Positions 54,211-63,734 of a DNA stretch of 64,000 nt are shown here, piece after piece. The stretch comes from VAZQ01 sp963712565 (GTDB lineage: Bacteria > Pseudomonadota > Alphaproteobacteria > Rhizobiales > Xanthobacteraceae). The notes beneath the pieces are model-generated. The model was not told the origin of the DNA and searched no databases. It worked only from the letters and a program-made list of their open reading frames with translations. The stretch is taken from NCBI GenBank assembly GCA_963712565.1, contig CAVQIP010000037.1, forward strand, positions 1 to 64,000. Reading direction: 5' to 3'. Both the position numbers and the translations under genes were made by a program. Numbering within the stretch: the stretch's first letter is position 1; each line of letters opens with the position of its first letter.

Positions 54211-55537
54211 CTTGGAAGCCGTGCGCGTCGAGCGGCTGCGGCGAACGCTGAGGGCGGTCGCCGCCGCCCATCCGTTCTACCGCGCGCGGTTTCGCGAGCT
54301 TCGCCTCGAGCCGGGCGACATTCGCTCGCTCGACGATCTCGAGGCGCTTCCGCTGACCCGCAAGGACGACTACATCGCCGATCCCGAGGCGTTCCGCCTG
54401 CGCGCCGATGATCTTCCCGCCGACTTCTGCGCCGAGGAACGCGTGCTGTGGGACGTCGCCTATACCACCGGCACCACCAGCGGGCGGCCCTCGCCGTTCT
54501 ACAACACCGCGCACGACGCCTACGCGATCTGGGACCAGGCGCGCCGCTGCAACCAGGCGGAAGGGCTGAGCGCGAGCGATCGTATCGCCAATCTCTATCC
54601 GCTGGCGGGCTTTCCGACCGGCGCCTTCCTCAGCGTCATCCGCTCCGCCATGATCGCGGGAGTGCCGGTCGTGCACGGCCTGACCGGGTCCGCCAATTCC
54701 GAGTTCAAGGTGCGCAACTCGCTGGCCGAGGCGCTGACGACGGTCGGGCGGTTCCGCCCCACCGTGCTGTGGGGCGTGCCGAGCTTCATCCGCCGCTTTC
54801 TCGACGAGGCCGGCCGGCGCGGCGCCGACTTCTCCGCCGTGCGGCTCCTGCTGACCTCGGGCGAGCCGGTGCCGGAGACGTTGCGGGCGGCGCTGCGCGA
54901 CACTCTCGCCCGCCTGGGCGCGCCGGCCGTCGCCATCCGCGCCCGCTACGCCTTCACCGAGATGCAGGGCGGGCTGGTGCAATGCGCGGACGACGCCGCG
55001 CCGCAGAACCTCGTTCCCGATCTCTATTATCTGGAGGTGGTCGAGCCCGCGACCGGACGTCGGCTCGGGGACGGCGAGAGCGGCGCGCTCGCCATCACCC
55101 ATCTGCATCGCCGCGGCACCGTGCTGCTGCGCTATCTCGTGGGCGACATCGTCACGTTGGCGCGCACGCCGTGCCCGCGCTGCGGCCGCGCCGGCGAGCG
55201 CCTGGTGGCGGCGCCGCGGCGCACCGGCAACCTGGTCAAATGTCGGGGCATGCTGGTCAATACCGACGTCATTCTTGATACGCTCTCGGCCATGGCCGGG
55301 ATCGCCGAATTCCAGATCGTGTTCGCGGGTGCGGGCACGGCGGGCGCGATGGAGCGGCTGGTGATCCGCATCGAGCGCGAGGCCGATGCCGCGCTGGGCG
55401 GGGAGGTGGAACGGCGCGTGCGCGCGGCGGTATCGTTGCGTCCCGAGGTGGAGTTCGTCGCGCGCGGGACGCTCTACGACCACGAGCGCTCGATCAAGGC
55501 CAGGCGCGTCGTGGATTTGCGCACGAACACGGAGTGA
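54203..55537 (+). CDS. PaaK-like AMP-forming CoA ligase
   Basis: 444 aa. Adenylate-forming enzyme of the phenylacetate-CoA ligase type: HPFYRARFREL and PLTRKDDYIADP in the N-terminal part, the phosphate-binding YTTGTTSGRPSP (about 87-98), YAFTEMQGGLVQC (about 251-263), the hinge CRGMLVNTDVILDTL and a C-terminal HERSIKARRVVDLR that should hold the catalytic Lys. A zinc-like CPRCGRAGERL stands before the hinge, as in other PaaK-like proteins. It would activate an aromatic or unsaturated acid made by the upstream enzymes. Overlaps the amidohydrolase gene by 8 bp. Confidence 0.85.
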   Translation: MSDLEAVRVERLRRTLRAVAAAHPFYRARFRELRLEPGDIRSLDDLEALPLTRKDDYIADPEAFRLRADDLPADFCAEERVLWDVAYTTGTTSGRPSPFYNTAHDAYAIWDQARRCNQAEGLSASDRIANLYPLAGFPTGAFLSVIRSAMIAGVPVVHGLTGSANSEFKVRNSLAEALTTVGRFRPTVLWGVPSFIRRFLDEAGRRGADFSAVRLLLTSGEPVPETLRAALRDTLARLGAPAVAIRARYAFTEMQGGLVQCADDAAPQNLVPDLYYLEVVEPATGRRLGDGESGALAITHLHRRGTVLLRYLVGDIVTLARTPCPRCGRAGERLVAAPRRTGNLVKCRGMLVNTDVILDTLSAMAGIAEFQIVFAGAGTAGAMERLVIRIEREADAALGGEVERRVRAAVSLRPEVEFVARGTLYDHERSIKARRVVDLRTNTE

Positions 55538-55547
55538 GCGAGGAATC

Positions 55548-56003
55548 ATGGACGCAAGCGCGGCCGGAATGACGTTTCCGCCCTACCAGTTCCACGTCGA
55601 GCGCGGCAAGATCCGCGAATTCGCCGATGCCGTCGGCGATCTCAACCCGGTCTATCGCGATCCCGCCTACGCCGCGCAGCTGGGTTTCACCGGCGTCCTC
55701 GCGCCGCCGACCTTGCTGCGCACTTTTCTCTACGAACCGAAAACGGCGTCTGATGCCCTCAAGGTGGCGGACTGGAGCTACATCGTCCACGGCGAGCAGG
55801 AGTTCGAATATTTTGCGCCCGTCATGGCCGGCGACGTGCTGACCGCGCGGGAGCGCATCGTCAGCATCACGGAAAAGGCGAGCCGCCGCGCCGGCAAGCT
55901 GCAGATCGCGGTGATCGAGACCACCTTTCACAACCAGCGCGGCGAGAGGGTGCAGATTGCCCGTCGCACTTTGGTCGAGACCGGCAAGCGGATCAGCGAA
56001 TGA
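55548..56003 (+). CDS. MaoC-like hydratase subunit, N-terminal (FAS1-type) half
   Basis: 151 aa, ATG after GAGGAATC, 10 bp after the ligase stop. Single hot-dog domain with FPPYQFHVERGKIREFADAVGDLNPVYRDP and LGFTGVLAPPTLLRTF, the pattern of MaoC N-terminal dehydratase domains. Catalytic Asp/His of the hydratase-2 motif are not in this half. It should pair with the next gene product to form a heterodimeric enoyl-CoA hydratase. The stop overlaps the next start. Confidence 0.85.
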   Translation: MDASAAGMTFPPYQFHVERGKIREFADAVGDLNPVYRDPAYAAQLGFTGVLAPPTLLRTFLYEPKTASDALKVADWSYIVHGEQEFEYFAPVMAGDVLTARERIVSITEKASRRAGKLQIAVIETTFHNQRGERVQIARRTLVETGKRISE

Positions 56004-56422
56004 TGCAGCCCTCCTTCGGCGCGATCAACATCGGCGATGCGCCGGCGCCGCTCGCCTGCGGGCCGCTCACGCGCACGGATTTCGTGCGCTATGCCGGCGC
56101 GTCCCACGACTTCAATCCCAACCACCACGACGAGGTCTATGCCAAGGCCAACGGCAACAAGGCGGTGTTCGGCATGGGCATGCTGGCGGGGGGCTATTGC
56201 GCGCGGCTGCTGACGGATTGGCTCGGCGACGCTGCGTTACGGCACCTGCGCATCCGGTTTGCGTCGCGGTTCTGGCCCGGCGATGTGCTCACCTGCACCG
56301 CCGCCGTGACCGGAAAGCGCGGGGCCGGCGGGGAGAACCTCGTCGATTGCGAGTTCAGCGCGGTCAACCAGGACGGCGAGGTCATCATCCGCGGCGACGC
56401 CACCGCGGCTTTGCCGCGCTGA
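56000..56422 (+). CDS. MaoC-like hydratase subunit, catalytic half
   Basis: 140-aa hot-dog protein whose start overlaps the previous stop (ATGA). The hydratase-2 motif YAGASHDFNPNHHDE (about 30-44) holds the catalytic Asp and His; GMGMLAGGYCARLLTDW follows. With its partner it would hydrate a 2-enoyl-CoA, the step after CoA ligation by the PaaK-like enzyme. Together these genes look like a short acyl-CoA degradation operon. Confidence 0.85.
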   Translation: MMQPSFGAINIGDAPAPLACGPLTRTDFVRYAGASHDFNPNHHDEVYAKANGNKAVFGMGMLAGGYCARLLTDWLGDAALRHLRIRFASRFWPGDVLTCTAAVTGKRGAGGENLVDCEFSAVNQDGEVIIRGDATAALPR

Positions 56423-56528
56423 CGGAAGTTGCTAGGGTGACAGAACATGGCGGTGCGAACGCGCCGAATCCGTCGACAGCCTAAAAGTCAAATTTCCACG
56501 GCAATAATACCAAACTGGAGCGAGGCGC

Positions 56529-57605
56529 ATGGAGTTCGGAATTCTGTTCACATCGCATTCCAACACCGATGTCGAGCCCTATCCGCACCGCGACGTGCAC
56601 GCGCGGGTGACGCGCGAGATCGTGCGCGCGGACGAGCTGGGCTTCGATTACGCCTGGGTGGCGGAGCATCATTTCAGCAATCAATACGGCATCATGCCGG
56701 ATGTGTTCGTCTATGCCGGCTACCTCGCCGCGCTCACCAAGCGGATCAAGATCGGCACCGCCGTGGTGACGCTGCCGCTCGCCAATCCGCTGCGGGTGGC
56801 GGAGAACGCCGCCTTCGTCGACATCCTGAGCCAGGGCCGTTTCGCGCTCGGGCTGGGCTCCGGCTACCGCAAATACGAGTTTGACGGCTTCGGCGTCGAT
56901 TTCGAGGCCCGCCGCGACATCCAGGAGGAAGCGCTGCCGCTGCTGATGGACATCTTCCTCGACAAGCGCACCGATCACCGCGGCAAGTATTTCAAGCTCA
57001 AGGTCGACGGCGAGTATGAGTTGTTTCCCCATTCCTTGCAGCAGCCGCATCCGCCGATCTTCCTCGCCGGCGCGACCGAGCGCTCGATCGCGGTGGCGGG
57101 CCGCATGGGCTTCGGCCTCATGCTCTCGACCTGGACGCCGTTTGCGGAGCTGGCGCGCCAGACCGCGGCCTACCGCAAGCATCTCGAGGAGACGCCGGCA
57201 CGGCTGCGCGGCAATCCCGGCCGCGACCACATCGACGTCGCGCGCTGGACCTACGTGGCGGAGACCGACGCCAAGGCCAAGGCCGAGAGCGAGGCCGGCA
57301 TCATGCGCCACCTCAAGCATTTCGCCAGCGGCCACACCTCCGGCTATCTCGGCACGGTCTCCGAGGGCGGCGCCACCAGCCGGCGCGACTACGACATGCT
57401 TTCGCGCGACATCATCCTGCACGGCTCGCCGGCGACCGTGGTGGAGAAGATCGAGCGGCTGCGCGACATGACCGGCGCGAGCTCGGTCATGCTGCACTAC
57501 CCGCCGTGGTACGGCGTCGACAAGGCGCTCGCCTCGCTCGAGCTGTTCGCCACCGAGGTCGCCCCCAAGCTGCGCACCAAGCCGCCCGCCCGTCTGCGCG
57601 CATAA
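56529..57605 (+). CDS. LLM class flavin-dependent oxidoreductase
   Basis: 358 aa, ATG after GGAGCGAGGCGC. Luciferase-like TIM-barrel monooxygenase: start MEFGILFTSHSNTD, AWVAEHHFSNQYGIMPD (about 39-55), TAVVTLPLANPLRVAENAAFVD and GRFALGLGSGYRKYEFDGFGV. It uses reduced FMN from a separate reductase and O2 to oxidise an unknown substrate. It is separated from the MaoC gene by 106 bp, so it may be the last operon member or have its own promoter. Confidence 0.9.
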   Translation: MEFGILFTSHSNTDVEPYPHRDVHARVTREIVRADELGFDYAWVAEHHFSNQYGIMPDVFVYAGYLAALTKRIKIGTAVVTLPLANPLRVAENAAFVDILSQGRFALGLGSGYRKYEFDGFGVDFEARRDIQEEALPLLMDIFLDKRTDHRGKYFKLKVDGEYELFPHSLQQPHPPIFLAGATERSIAVAGRMGFGLMLSTWTPFAELARQTAAYRKHLEETPARLRGNPGRDHIDVARWTYVAETDAKAKAESEAGIMRHLKHFASGHTSGYLGTVSEGGATSRRDYDMLSRDIILHGSPATVVEKIERLRDMTGASSVMLHYPPWYGVDKALASLELFATEVAPKLRTKPPARLRA

Positions 57606-57635
57606 GCTGTTCGCTTGTATTGTCGAAGGCAGTTG

Positions 57636-57695
57636 CCGCGGACTCGGTGGGCTCCCTCTCCCCAAGGGGGAGAGGGAGCCCACCGAGATCGCGGC
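57636..57695. repeat. Near-perfect palindrome, G/C-rich element
   Basis: CTCGGTGGGCTCCCTCTCCC faces GGGAGAGGGAGCCCACCGAG across a short centre, with CCGCGG/CGCGGCG outside. It lies between the converging LLM and molybdoenzyme genes and could end both transcripts. Same type as 42468 and 63514. Confidence 0.7.
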
Positions 57696-57733
57696 GCCGT
57701 CGTTGCGCCACCCGTGATCAGCTCACTCTCCGC

Positions 57734-60073
57734 TCACGCCGCCGCTGGCGTCGCTTTGGCGCGGCGGATCGTCTCCCACACCCGCGCCGGGGTCGCCGGC
57801 ATGTCGATCGCGTCCACGCCGAGCGGCGCGAGCGCGTCGATGATCGCGTTGATCACCGTCGGCGGCGCGCCGATGGTGCCGGATTCGCCGATGCCCTTGA
57901 CCCCGAGCGGATTGGTCTTGCACGGCACTTCCTCGAGCTCCGCCTCCACGTTCGGCATCACGTCGGCGCGCGGCATGCCGTAGTCCATGAAGCTGCCGGA
58001 CAGGAGCTGTCCGGACTCGCGGTCGTAGACCTGGTGCTCGAGCAGGGCCTGGCCCAGGCCCTGCACCACGCCGCCGTGAATCTGCCCGCGCACGATCAGC
58101 GGATTGAGCACGCGGCCGAGGTCGTCGACCACGAAATAGCGGTCGACCACCACCTCGCCGGTCTCCGGGTCCACGTCCAGCTCGCACACATGCGCGCCGT
58201 TGGGATGGCTGGGCGGATTGGCGCTGTAGCTGCCGGTCGCCTCCAGGCCGACGCCGAATTTCTCGGTGACCGGCCCCATCGGCGCATAGGCCGCCTTGGC
58301 GACGTCGGCGATGGCGATCGCCTTGTCGGTGCCGACCACGCGGTAGCGGCCGTCCTTGAACTCGATATCGGCCGCGTCCGCCTCCATCAGCGCGGCCGCC
58401 AGCGACTTGCCCTTCTCGATGATCGCGTCGCTCGCCGCCTTGAGCGCGTTGCCGCCGACGGTCGCGCTGCGCGCGGCGTAGGTGCCGCGCCCGATCGGGA
58501 CCTGGGCGGTGTCGCCCTGCACGTAGCGGATGTCTTCGATCGGCACGTCCAGCCACTCGTTCACCAGCTGCGCGAACACCGTGGCATGGCCTTGGCCGTG
58601 CGAATGGGTGCCGCCCAGGATGGTGAGCGTGCCGCCGGGATCGAAGCGCAGATCCATGCGCTCGTTGAAGATGCCGCCGAACTCGATGTAGTAGCTCACC
58701 GCGCGGCCGCGCCGCTTGCCGTTCTTCTCCGAGGCCTTCTTGCGCGCCGCGAAACCCTTCCAGTCGCTGAGCTCGATGCACTTGTCCATCAGGCGCTGGA
58801 ACTCGCCGCTGTCGTAGTTCCACAGCGTCGGCGTCGCGTAGGGCAGCTTGTTCGGCGGGATCAGGTTGCGGCGCCTGATCTCGGCCGGCTCGATCCCGAT
58901 CGTGCGCGCCGCGTGCTCGATCAGCCGCTCGGTGAAATAGGCCGCCTCCGGGCGCCCGGCGCCGCGGTAGGGCCCGCACTGCGAGGTGTTGGTGAACAGG
59001 CCCTGCGACATGATGTGCATGGTCTGGATGTCGTAGGCCTCCGGGATGAAGCGCACCGAGAACGCGCCCGCAGCCAGCGCGGCGCCGACGAAATAGGCGC
59101 CGAGCTGGAACAGACATCTCGCCCGCAGACCCAGAATCTTGCCGCGCTCGTCGAGCGCGAGCTCGCCGTAATAGATGGTCTCGCGGCCGCAATGATCGGT
59201 CAGCATGCTTTCCGAGCGCGTCGCCACCCACTTCACCGGACGGCGCAGGCGGCGCGAGGCCCAGAACACCAGCGCGTCGTCGGGAAACGGATTGCCCTTG
59301 AGTCCGAACCCGCCGCCGACGTCGGGCGAGATCACCCGGATGCGGTTCTCCGGCACGTGGAAGATATGCGCCATTTCCATGCGCATGCCGTGCGGATTCT
59401 GCGAGGCGGTGTAGAGCGTGTAGGAGTCCTCGGCGGCGTTGTAGTCGCCGATCGCGACCCGCGGCTCCATCGTCACCGGCGAGAGCCGGTTGTTCTCGAC
59501 CCGCAGCTTCACCACGTGCTTGGCGCTGGCGAAGGCGGCGTCGGTTGCCTCCTTGTTGCCGAACATCAGCCGGAACCCGACATTGCCCTGGGGGCAATCG
59601 TCCCAGACCTTGGACGCGCCGTCCTTGGCGGCGTCTTCGAGATTCACCACCGCCGGCAGCGGCTCGTACTCGACCTCGACGAGCTCGGCGGCGTCGCGCG
59701 CCTGGGTCAGGGTCTCGGCGACGACGAAGGCGACGCGGTCGCCGACGAAGCGCACCTTGTCGGCGCAGAGCACGGGCTGGAAGGTGCGGTGGCCCTTGGG
59801 CGCGCCGAAATCTTCCGGCATCAGGTGCGCGGTGAAGCTGCCGAGCTTCTCCGCCGCGGCGTCGGCGCCGGTGAGCACGGCGAGCACGCCCGGCGCGGCC
59901 TTGGCCTTGGCCGCGTCGACGCGCTTGATGCGGGCGTGGGCGTGCGGGGAGAGCACCGTCACCCCGTAGCATTGCCCGGGCAGGCTGATGTCGTCGACGT
60001 AGCGGCCCTGCCCGAGCAGGAAGCGCTGGTCCTCCACTCTGCGCACCGCTTGTCCGATGCCGAACTTGGCCAT
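57734..60073 (-). CDS. Xanthine dehydrogenase family molybdopterin-binding subunit
   Basis: 779-aa large subunit of a molybdenum hydroxylase (CoxL/CutL type). Seen: GIGQAVRRVEDQRFLLGQGRYVDDI start, DVGGGFGLKG (about 258-267), PYRGAGRPEA (about 370-379) near the Mo site, GGTHSHGQGHATVFAQ, and the catalytic Glu in GIGESGTIGAPP (about 741-752). The AYRCSFR loop of true CO dehydrogenase is absent, so it hydroxylates some other N-heterocycle or aldehyde. The FAD and 2Fe-2S subunit genes that normally adjoin are not here. It follows the liv operon (117 bp). Confidence 0.9.
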   Translation of the reverse strand: MAKFGIGQAVRRVEDQRFLLGQGRYVDDISLPGQCYGVTVLSPHAHARIKRVDAAKAKAAPGVLAVLTGADAAAEKLGSFTAHLMPEDFGAPKGHRTFQPVLCADKVRFVGDRVAFVVAETLTQARDAAELVEVEYEPLPAVVNLEDAAKDGASKVWDDCPQGNVGFRLMFGNKEATDAAFASAKHVVKLRVENNRLSPVTMEPRVAIGDYNAAEDSYTLYTASQNPHGMRMEMAHIFHVPENRIRVISPDVGGGFGLKGNPFPDDALVFWASRRLRRPVKWVATRSESMLTDHCGRETIYYGELALDERGKILGLRARCLFQLGAYFVGAALAAGAFSVRFIPEAYDIQTMHIMSQGLFTNTSQCGPYRGAGRPEAAYFTERLIEHAARTIGIEPAEIRRRNLIPPNKLPYATPTLWNYDSGEFQRLMDKCIELSDWKGFAARKKASEKNGKRRGRAVSYYIEFGGIFNERMDLRFDPGGTLTILGGTHSHGQGHATVFAQLVNEWLDVPIEDIRYVQGDTAQVPIGRGTYAARSATVGGNALKAASDAIIEKGKSLAAALMEADAADIEFKDGRYRVVGTDKAIAIADVAKAAYAPMGPVTEKFGVGLEATGSYSANPPSHPNGAHVCELDVDPETGEVVVDRYFVVDDLGRVLNPLIVRGQIHGGVVQGLGQALLEHQVYDRESGQLLSGSFMDYGMPRADVMPNVEAELEEVPCKTNPLGVKGIGESGTIGAPPTVINAIIDALAPLGVDAIDMPATPARVWETIRRAKATPAAA

Positions 60074-60190
60074 GTCCGCCCGCCCTTCTGTTCACGATGT
60101 GATGGGTTCGGTCGAATGTTAATGGAGAGCCGCTGCTGGCGCCAGCGCGGGCGCAGCGTCCCGTTGCCCACCCACAGTCGCCAATGCGGG

Positions 60191-60824
<634 letters not shown>

Positions 60825-60832
<8 letters not shown>

Positions 60833-61604
60833 GGCCTTCGCTCTCCGGCTTGGTGCCGCTGATGAGCGTCTGCACGCGCGGATCGGCGAGCGCAACCGCC
60901 GGCGCGCCGTCCGCGATCACCGTGCCGTCGTAGAAGGCGAGCACGCGGTCGGCGAACCGGGTCACGATCTCCATGTCGTGCTCGACGAACAGCACGGTCA
61001 ATTTCCGGCTCTTCAAGGCCGACATCACGACGTCCATCACGCCGAATTTCTCCTCCACCGAAATGCCGCTGGTCGGCTCGTCGAGCAGGAGGAGGCGCGG
61101 CGAGCCCACCACCGCCATGGCGATGTCGAGCAGCTTGCGTACGCCCTGCGGCAGCGCCGACGCCAGTGCGTTGCGGTAAGGCGCGATGCGGAACAGCTCG
61201 ACGGCGGCGTCGGCGTCGGCGAGCGTCGCCGGCGATTTCAGCGGCGCCAGCACCCGCGTGAAGGCGCCGTCCGATCCGGCGCCGACCGCCGCCGCGGCGC
61301 ACATGTTCTCGAACACGGTGAGCGAGGGAAAGATCTGCGCCACCTGGAACGAGCGCGAGATGCCGAGCCGGGTGATAACGCGCGAGGGCCGGCCGGTGAT
61401 ATCGCGATCCTCGAATCGGATGGTTCCCTTGCTCGGCTTGAGATGGCCGGTGATCATGTTGATGAAGGTGGTCTTGCCGGCGCCGTTCGCGCCGATGATG
61501 CCCACGGTCTGCTGCGCCGGCACATCGAGGGTGATGTCGCGCGCCGCCACGATGGCGCCGAAGGTCTTCTCCAGGTCGCTCACCGAGAGGATCGCGGTCA
61601 TCAT
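60825..61604 (-). CDS. livG: Branched-chain amino acid-type ABC transporter ATPase LivG
   Basis: 259 aa from the first of two ATGs (61604), with GGCGGAGACGGC upstream; it overlaps the livM stop. ATP-binding subunit: Walker A GANGAGKTTFINMITGHLKPS (about 38-58), Q-loop region ISRSFQVAQIFPSLTVFENM, Walker B RLLLLDEPTSGIS, and the LivG-type C-terminal VLAFYDGTVIADGAPAVAL. The signature motif reads ALPQGVRKLLDIAMAV rather than the common LSYGQQRRLEIARAL, a modest deviation. Works with LivF. Confidence 0.9.
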
Positions 61605-62545
61605 GCCGTCTCCGCCGGACGGCGCAGGCGATGGAACAGCGAACCGAGGCCCTCGGGCAGGAACAGGATGGTGAGCAGCAGCGCCGAGCCGAGGATGATC
61701 TGCCAGGTGCCGGGGAAAAGATCGACCGCGATCGAGCGCAGCAGCTCGAACACGAACGAGCCCACGAATGCCGCGGCGACCGAGCCAGCGCCGGCCAGGA
61801 TGGTCACGAATACGAAGCCGCCGGAGGTCGTCCAATACGCCATGTTGGGATCGACATGCTCCACCGCCAGCGCCGCCAGCGCGCCGCCCAGCCCGGCGAG
61901 AATCCCGGAAATCACCAGCTTGAGGTGGATCAGGCGATTGACCGAGATGCCGAGGAATTCCAGCCGGATCTCGTTGTCACGCACCGGCACCGCGAGCGCG
62001 CCCGCGACGGTGCGGAAATAGAGCGCGACCAGGAAGGCGGCGACGGCGCAAAAGGCGAGCACGAGCCAGAACAAGGCGAGATTGAGCGCCTGGCCGCGCG
62101 GCCGGTAGCCGAGGAACATTCCGGCCTCGACGTGGAAGCCGTCGGTCGAGCCGAGCGTCTCGGTCTTCACCAGCACGCCGTAGAGGATCATCGACATCGC
62201 CAGGCTGAGCATGGCGAAGAAGATGTCGCGATAGCGCGCGAGCAGGAATCCGACCAGGAACGCGACGATGCCGGCCGCGACCGCGCCGACCGCTACCAAC
62301 AGGAACACGTCCCTCAAGCCGGCGTAGCGGCTGAGCAACGCCACCGCATAGGCCCCGATGGCGTAGAACAGCGCCTGCCCGAACGGAACCAGGCCGGCGC
62401 GCCACAGGATCACCAGCCCGAGCACCACCAGCGCATTGGCGAAGGCGACGGTGGCGAGCGAGACGAGCCAGGCCGGCAGCGCCGGCGCCGCGGCGGCGAG
62501 CGCGGCGAACGCGATCGCTCCGAACAGCGTGGCGCGCGTCCACAT
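61601..62545 (-). CDS. livM: Branched-chain amino acid-type ABC permease LivM
   Basis: 314 aa, about eight to ten membrane helices. The start MWTRATLFGAIAF lies one base after the livH stop. Family features: LSLATVAFANALVVLGL-like first block, VPFGQALFYAIGAYAVALL (about 51-69), and the cytoplasmic-loop motif VRDNEIRLEFLGISVNRLIHLKLVISGILAGLGGAL (about 190-225), the EAA-like ATPase contact. It forms the channel with LivH. Confidence 0.9.
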   Translation of the reverse strand: MWTRATLFGAIAFAALAAAAPALPAWLVSLATVAFANALVVLGLVILWRAGLVPFGQALFYAIGAYAVALLSRYAGLRDVFLLVAVGAVAAGIVAFLVGFLLARYRDIFFAMLSLAMSMILYGVLVKTETLGSTDGFHVEAGMFLGYRPRGQALNLALFWLVLAFCAVAAFLVALYFRTVAGALAVPVRDNEIRLEFLGISVNRLIHLKLVISGILAGLGGALAALAVEHVDPNMAYWTTSGGFVFVTILAGAGSVAAAFVGSFVFELLRSIAVDLFPGTWQIILGSALLLTILFLPEGLGSLFHRLRRPAETA

Positions 62546-62546
62546 G

Positions 62547-63443
62547 TCAGATCTTCCGCGGCTTGGCCTGAGTGAACAGGCCATAGGGACGGAAGATGAG
62601 CACGAGCGCCATCACCGCATAGATGACGAACAGCTCGAGCTGCGGAAACAGGTGAACCGCCGCGGCGCGGCAAAGCCCGACGATGAGCGCGCCGATCAGC
62701 GCGCCTTGGATCGAGCCCATGCCGCCGGTGGCGACCACCGCGAAGGCAAGCACGATCACCTCGACGCCGATGCCGAGCGTCACCGAAATCTTCGGCGCCA
62801 TCACCGCGCCGCCGAGCGCGCCCAACATCGCGCCCAGCACGAAGGTCACCGTGAACACGAGGGTCACATTGATGCCGAAAGCCGCCGCGGTTTCGCGATC
62901 GAAGATCACCACCGTCAGCAGCCGGCCGTAGCGGGTGTATTTGAGCGCCCAATGGGCGCCGACTGCGAGCACGGCCGCGAGCGCGATCAGGCCCATGTCG
63001 TAGCCGGACAGCACCAGGGATCCGACGTCGAAGTTGCCGGCAACCGCGAGCGGCTGATAGAGCGGATAGGAGCGCGTACCCCAGATCAGCAGGATCATAT
63101 CCTCGAGGATGAGCGAGGCGGAGAACGTCACGAGCACAACGATGACCTCGTCTCGACCGTAGACGAGGCGCAGCAGTCCGCGCTCGATGATGAGACCAAG
63201 CACAAGCCCGATGCCCATGGCGACGAGCACCATCATCAGGAATCCGCCCGCGACCGGCCAGCCCTGCTCGAAATAGATGCCGACCGCGCTCGCCGCGCCA
63301 AAGGCGCCGAAGGCGTAGAACGACCCGTGCGTGACATTGAGGATTTTCATCACCCCGAAAATCAGGGTGAGGCCGATCGCGACGACGAACAGATAGGCCG
63401 CGTAGACGAGGCCATCGGTCAGGATGGCGAAGGCGGTCAGCAC
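62547..63443 (-). CDS. livH: Branched-chain amino acid-type ABC permease LivH
   Basis: 298 aa, GTG start with AGGA upstream. About eight membrane helices: GLVYAAYLFVVAIGLTLIFGVMKILNVTHGSFYAFGAF (about 10-47) is the LivH signature; later come GRLLTVVIFDRETAAAFGINV (about 173-193, ATPase contact) and a GGMGSIQGALIGALIVGL block. First permease gene after the substrate-binding-protein gene, with a 291-bp gap that holds repeats. Confidence 0.9.
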   Translation of the reverse strand: MLTAFAILTDGLVYAAYLFVVAIGLTLIFGVMKILNVTHGSFYAFGAFGAASAVGIYFEQGWPVAGGFLMMVLVAMGIGLVLGLIIERGLLRLVYGRDEVIVVLVTFSASLILEDMILLIWGTRSYPLYQPLAVAGNFDVGSLVLSGYDMGLIALAAVLAVGAHWALKYTRYGRLLTVVIFDRETAAAFGINVTLVFTVTFVLGAMLGALGGAVMAPKISVTLGIGVEVIVLAFAVVATGGMGSIQGALIGALIVGLCRAAAVHLFPQLELFVIYAVMALVLIFRPYGLFTQAKPRKI

Positions 63444-63513
63444 GTTTGATCCTGTCGCGGCGCTCTCTCGAGAGCGGTGTGAGATCGAAATCGAATCAGC
63501 GCGAGCGGCAATC

Positions 63514-63700
63514 TCGGTGCGCTGCCTCTCCCCTTTGAGGAGAAGGTTGGGGGGAGGGGGTTCGAAGCCTCTCGATAGACCTTAGCTCCTCGCCCCGTCC
63601 CGCTCCCACGCAAGTCGGGCTTGCCCGACTTGCGCGAAATTCAAGACGCGCCCCGGGCAAGCCCGGGGCGCATGGGAGAGGGAGCCGACCGAGTCCGCCG
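63514..63700. repeat. REP-like element with two perfect hairpins
   Basis: Contains CGCAAGTCGGGC-TT-GCCCGACTTGCG (63609-63634) and GCGCCCCGGGC-AA-GCCCGGGGCGC (63648-63671), flanked by CCTCTCCCC and GGGAGAGGGAG stretches and ending ACCGAGTCCGCCGC. The first hairpin has the same core as the one at 38807 but different, still complementary, arms. It may act as a terminator or mRNA stabiliser between livK and livH. Confidence 0.75.
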
Positions 63701-63734
63701 CCCGGCCGGCGGCCAAATCCCCTTGGAATCCGTG

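Noticed and set aside
57734..60073. Aerobic CO dehydrogenase large subunit
   Set aside because: The AYRCSFR active-site loop is missing and reads PYRGAGRPEA; the protein is kept as a general xanthine-dehydrogenase-family subunit.
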